A stretch of 64,000 nucleotides of DNA. Origin: an uncultured Isosphaeraceae bacterium. GTDB lineage: Bacteria; Planctomycetota; Planctomycetia; Isosphaerales; Isosphaeraceae. The notes below the pieces were generated by a model that saw only the letters and a program-made list of their open reading frames with translations, made no database searches and had not been told where the DNA came from. The translations under genes were made by a program, and so were the position numbers. Of the stretch, positions 63,701 to 64,000 are shown piece after piece. The first letter of the stretch is position 1, and each line of letters begins with the position of its first letter. The stretch is from positions 62,001-126,000 of the forward strand of contig CAMFLR010000009.1 of NCBI GenBank assembly GCA_945957605.1, given 5' to 3'.

Positions 63701-64000
63701 TCGTGCTGGGTAAAGTCGGCAACTTTACGCTCCGCATCGATGCGACGAACGGCAGCCCGGTGCCGGTCGACGGCATCGACTTCACAGGCGATCCCGCGGC
63801 ACAAAACACGCTCGTCGGCCCGAACCTGAACAACACGTGGACGATCACCGGCCACAACTCGGGCGAACTTGATGATCCGATCACGTTTACCAACGTTCAG
63901 AATCTGACGGGTGGAAACGTCGGCGACCTGTTCACGTTCGTCGGCGCGGGTGCTGTCAGTGGTGTGATTCACGGTGGAACCGGCCCGACGATTCTGCGGA
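60739..64000 (+). CDS. LEPR-type surface protein with beta-helix domain, C terminus beyond window
   Basis: An open frame of 1,087 codons that runs off the window. ATG 60739 follows AAGGAAG with good spacing. The leader is Arg/Ser/Gln-rich, and RLEDRTLLS (36-44) is the canonical planctomycete LEPR-XLL motif. Next come TFQVTNLNENGPGSLRDAI, typical of exported parallel beta-helix proteins, two Gly-rich blocks (about 155-400), polymorphic-outer-membrane-protein-like turns (GGGLYSNSVV, STFDNNST) and a closing segment with LRLATGSAAINAG and DQRGVARFGNTDIGAFE, as in choice-of-anchor proteins. Ig-like repeats follow (FVITGLPASVNAGAITTI, FVVSGLPANTVAGYPVSFTV). It is divergent from the ECF sigma/WD40 kinase pair, a possible regulator of it. 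Confidence 0.9.
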   Translation, partial: MSTRARVRSSRPSQQRKQSRTRATQYRLNLVGPDWRLEDRTLLSTFQVTNLNENGPGSLRDAITQAHDSGGNDLITFANGLHGTIDVTAPSTDISHGFTAFSVTNSLTIEGPTDPTQTITIARDANASPFRLFTVEEESSLTLTNLTLMNGLARGGNGGAGGGGGGAGLGGAIAVYQGTLLLNHVTLSSNNAVGGDGGAGGPGQIAETPLAPGGGGGGLTFDGSAGDLTSGNGGTGGGPNGGAGSADTDIAFYASPGGYGGGGGGGGRGDQQKNSNGGDGGFGGGGGGAGEDFGLPSHGGIGAYGGGGGGGNLVVFGAGPGGVGGQGGTFGGNGGNGFTFNTGNTGGGGGGGAGLGGAIFVYQGSFQIDNSLLVNNSATGGHGGSGKGIGDGADGSGIGGAIYIDSPPGQTMNSSISSTEISQNQATSGGGGLYSNSVVDISTSTFDNNSTSGSGGAAFNQGGVLDFSNSTIYHNSAFTGGGILSTVTSSLFLLDATVASNSAQVEGSGILNFGLAALSNTIVAGNSPTMTPNSTDLDGSFDAAHSFNNLIGDANSSGGLLAANGNLIGVNPGFGAFGYYGGQTSTLRLATGSAAINAGNPNFALPTDQRGVARFGNTDIGAFESSAYLVKFVGLSYPTLEVGTASTVLTGQAIDPTSRSTVHGSVQISLGNISVTVPIDPVTGTFSAVFPTSSLAINPSGYTVAYHYLGVVPPGGAIDAVSTIKVLGGLDHFVITGLPASVNAGAITTILVQAVDSLGDVLPSYTGTVGIGISDPRGTVPLSYTFNAGDAGAHSFDVVFRTAGFQVLAVSDSSRLVFTTQSTTVVPLQATQFVVSGLPANTVAGYPVSFTVSAEDKYGNIVPSYAGTVHFTSSDANAVLPPDVTFDGSTGVITETGALTFNSVGPENIVAHDKANLIPAGAEPTQVVAATPGLTDFLQSRILYIIGGAFSPDVTVRIAPQDHTQYDVVLFTSEAPDRYARSSFDKVVVLGKVGNFTLRIDATNGSPVPVDGIDFTGDPAAQNTLVGPNLNNTWTITGHNSGELDDPITFTNVQNLTGGNVGDLFTFVGAGAVSGVIHGGTGPTILR

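Overview
The window reads as chromosomal DNA of a planctomycete (phylum Planctomycetota); I cannot fix the order. The signs are three very large exported proteins that each open with an Arg-rich leader followed by an LEPR-XLL-type motif (EPLEDRALM, EGLEDRLNL, RLEDRTLLS), a PEP-CTERM protein, three ECF sigma factors, three transmembrane Ser/Thr kinases whose outer parts are built of LRR, TPR or WD40 repeats, and an ECF sigma factor with its own membrane anchor. I saw no rRNA, tRNA, CRISPR array, prophage or complete insertion sequence.

Left part (1-16.6 kb): an RND efflux operon on the minus strand (adaptor then permease, the permease cut by the window edge), a small secreted protein, a winged-helix regulator, a membrane-anchored ECF sigma factor, a remnant that looks like an IS66 transposase N terminus, an FkbM methyltransferase, a TolC-like outer-membrane lipoprotein carrying a LysM domain (the likely exit duct for the pump), and a set of metabolic or small genes: a PEP mutase/isocitrate lyase-family enzyme, an ankyrin protein, an alpha/beta hydrolase with a small membrane protein, an internally duplicated protein of unknown function, a Tat-exported D-2-hydroxyacid dehydrogenase and a PEP-CTERM protein.

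Middle (16.6-41.5 kb): one minus-strand gene of 24,870 bp encoding 8,289 residues. It begins with an LEPR-XLL-type leader, continues with RTX-like calcium-binding repeats interleaved with flagellin-hook-IN-like modules, then long beta-solenoid arrays with a period of about 125 residues, a Gly-rich block, a beta-propeller-like section, a discoidin-like section, about eight PKD-type domains, Ig-like and MBG domains and a C-terminal dockerin-like EF-hand pair.

Right part (41.5-64 kb): three regulatory/surface clusters lie side by side. (a) ECF sigma - LRR kinase - giant protein, all minus. (b) TPR kinase - FG-GAP/VCBS surface protein (44-nt overlap) - small protein, all minus. (c) ECF sigma - WD40 kinase (4-nt ATGA overlap) on the minus strand, divergent from a third LEPR-type surface protein (plus, runs off the window). 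A GGDEF/HD-GYP cyclic-di-GMP enzyme sits between (b) and (c). The inferred theme is a locus in which phosphorylation, ECF sigma factors and cyclic-di-GMP may control display of giant surface proteins; that link is inference from gene order only.
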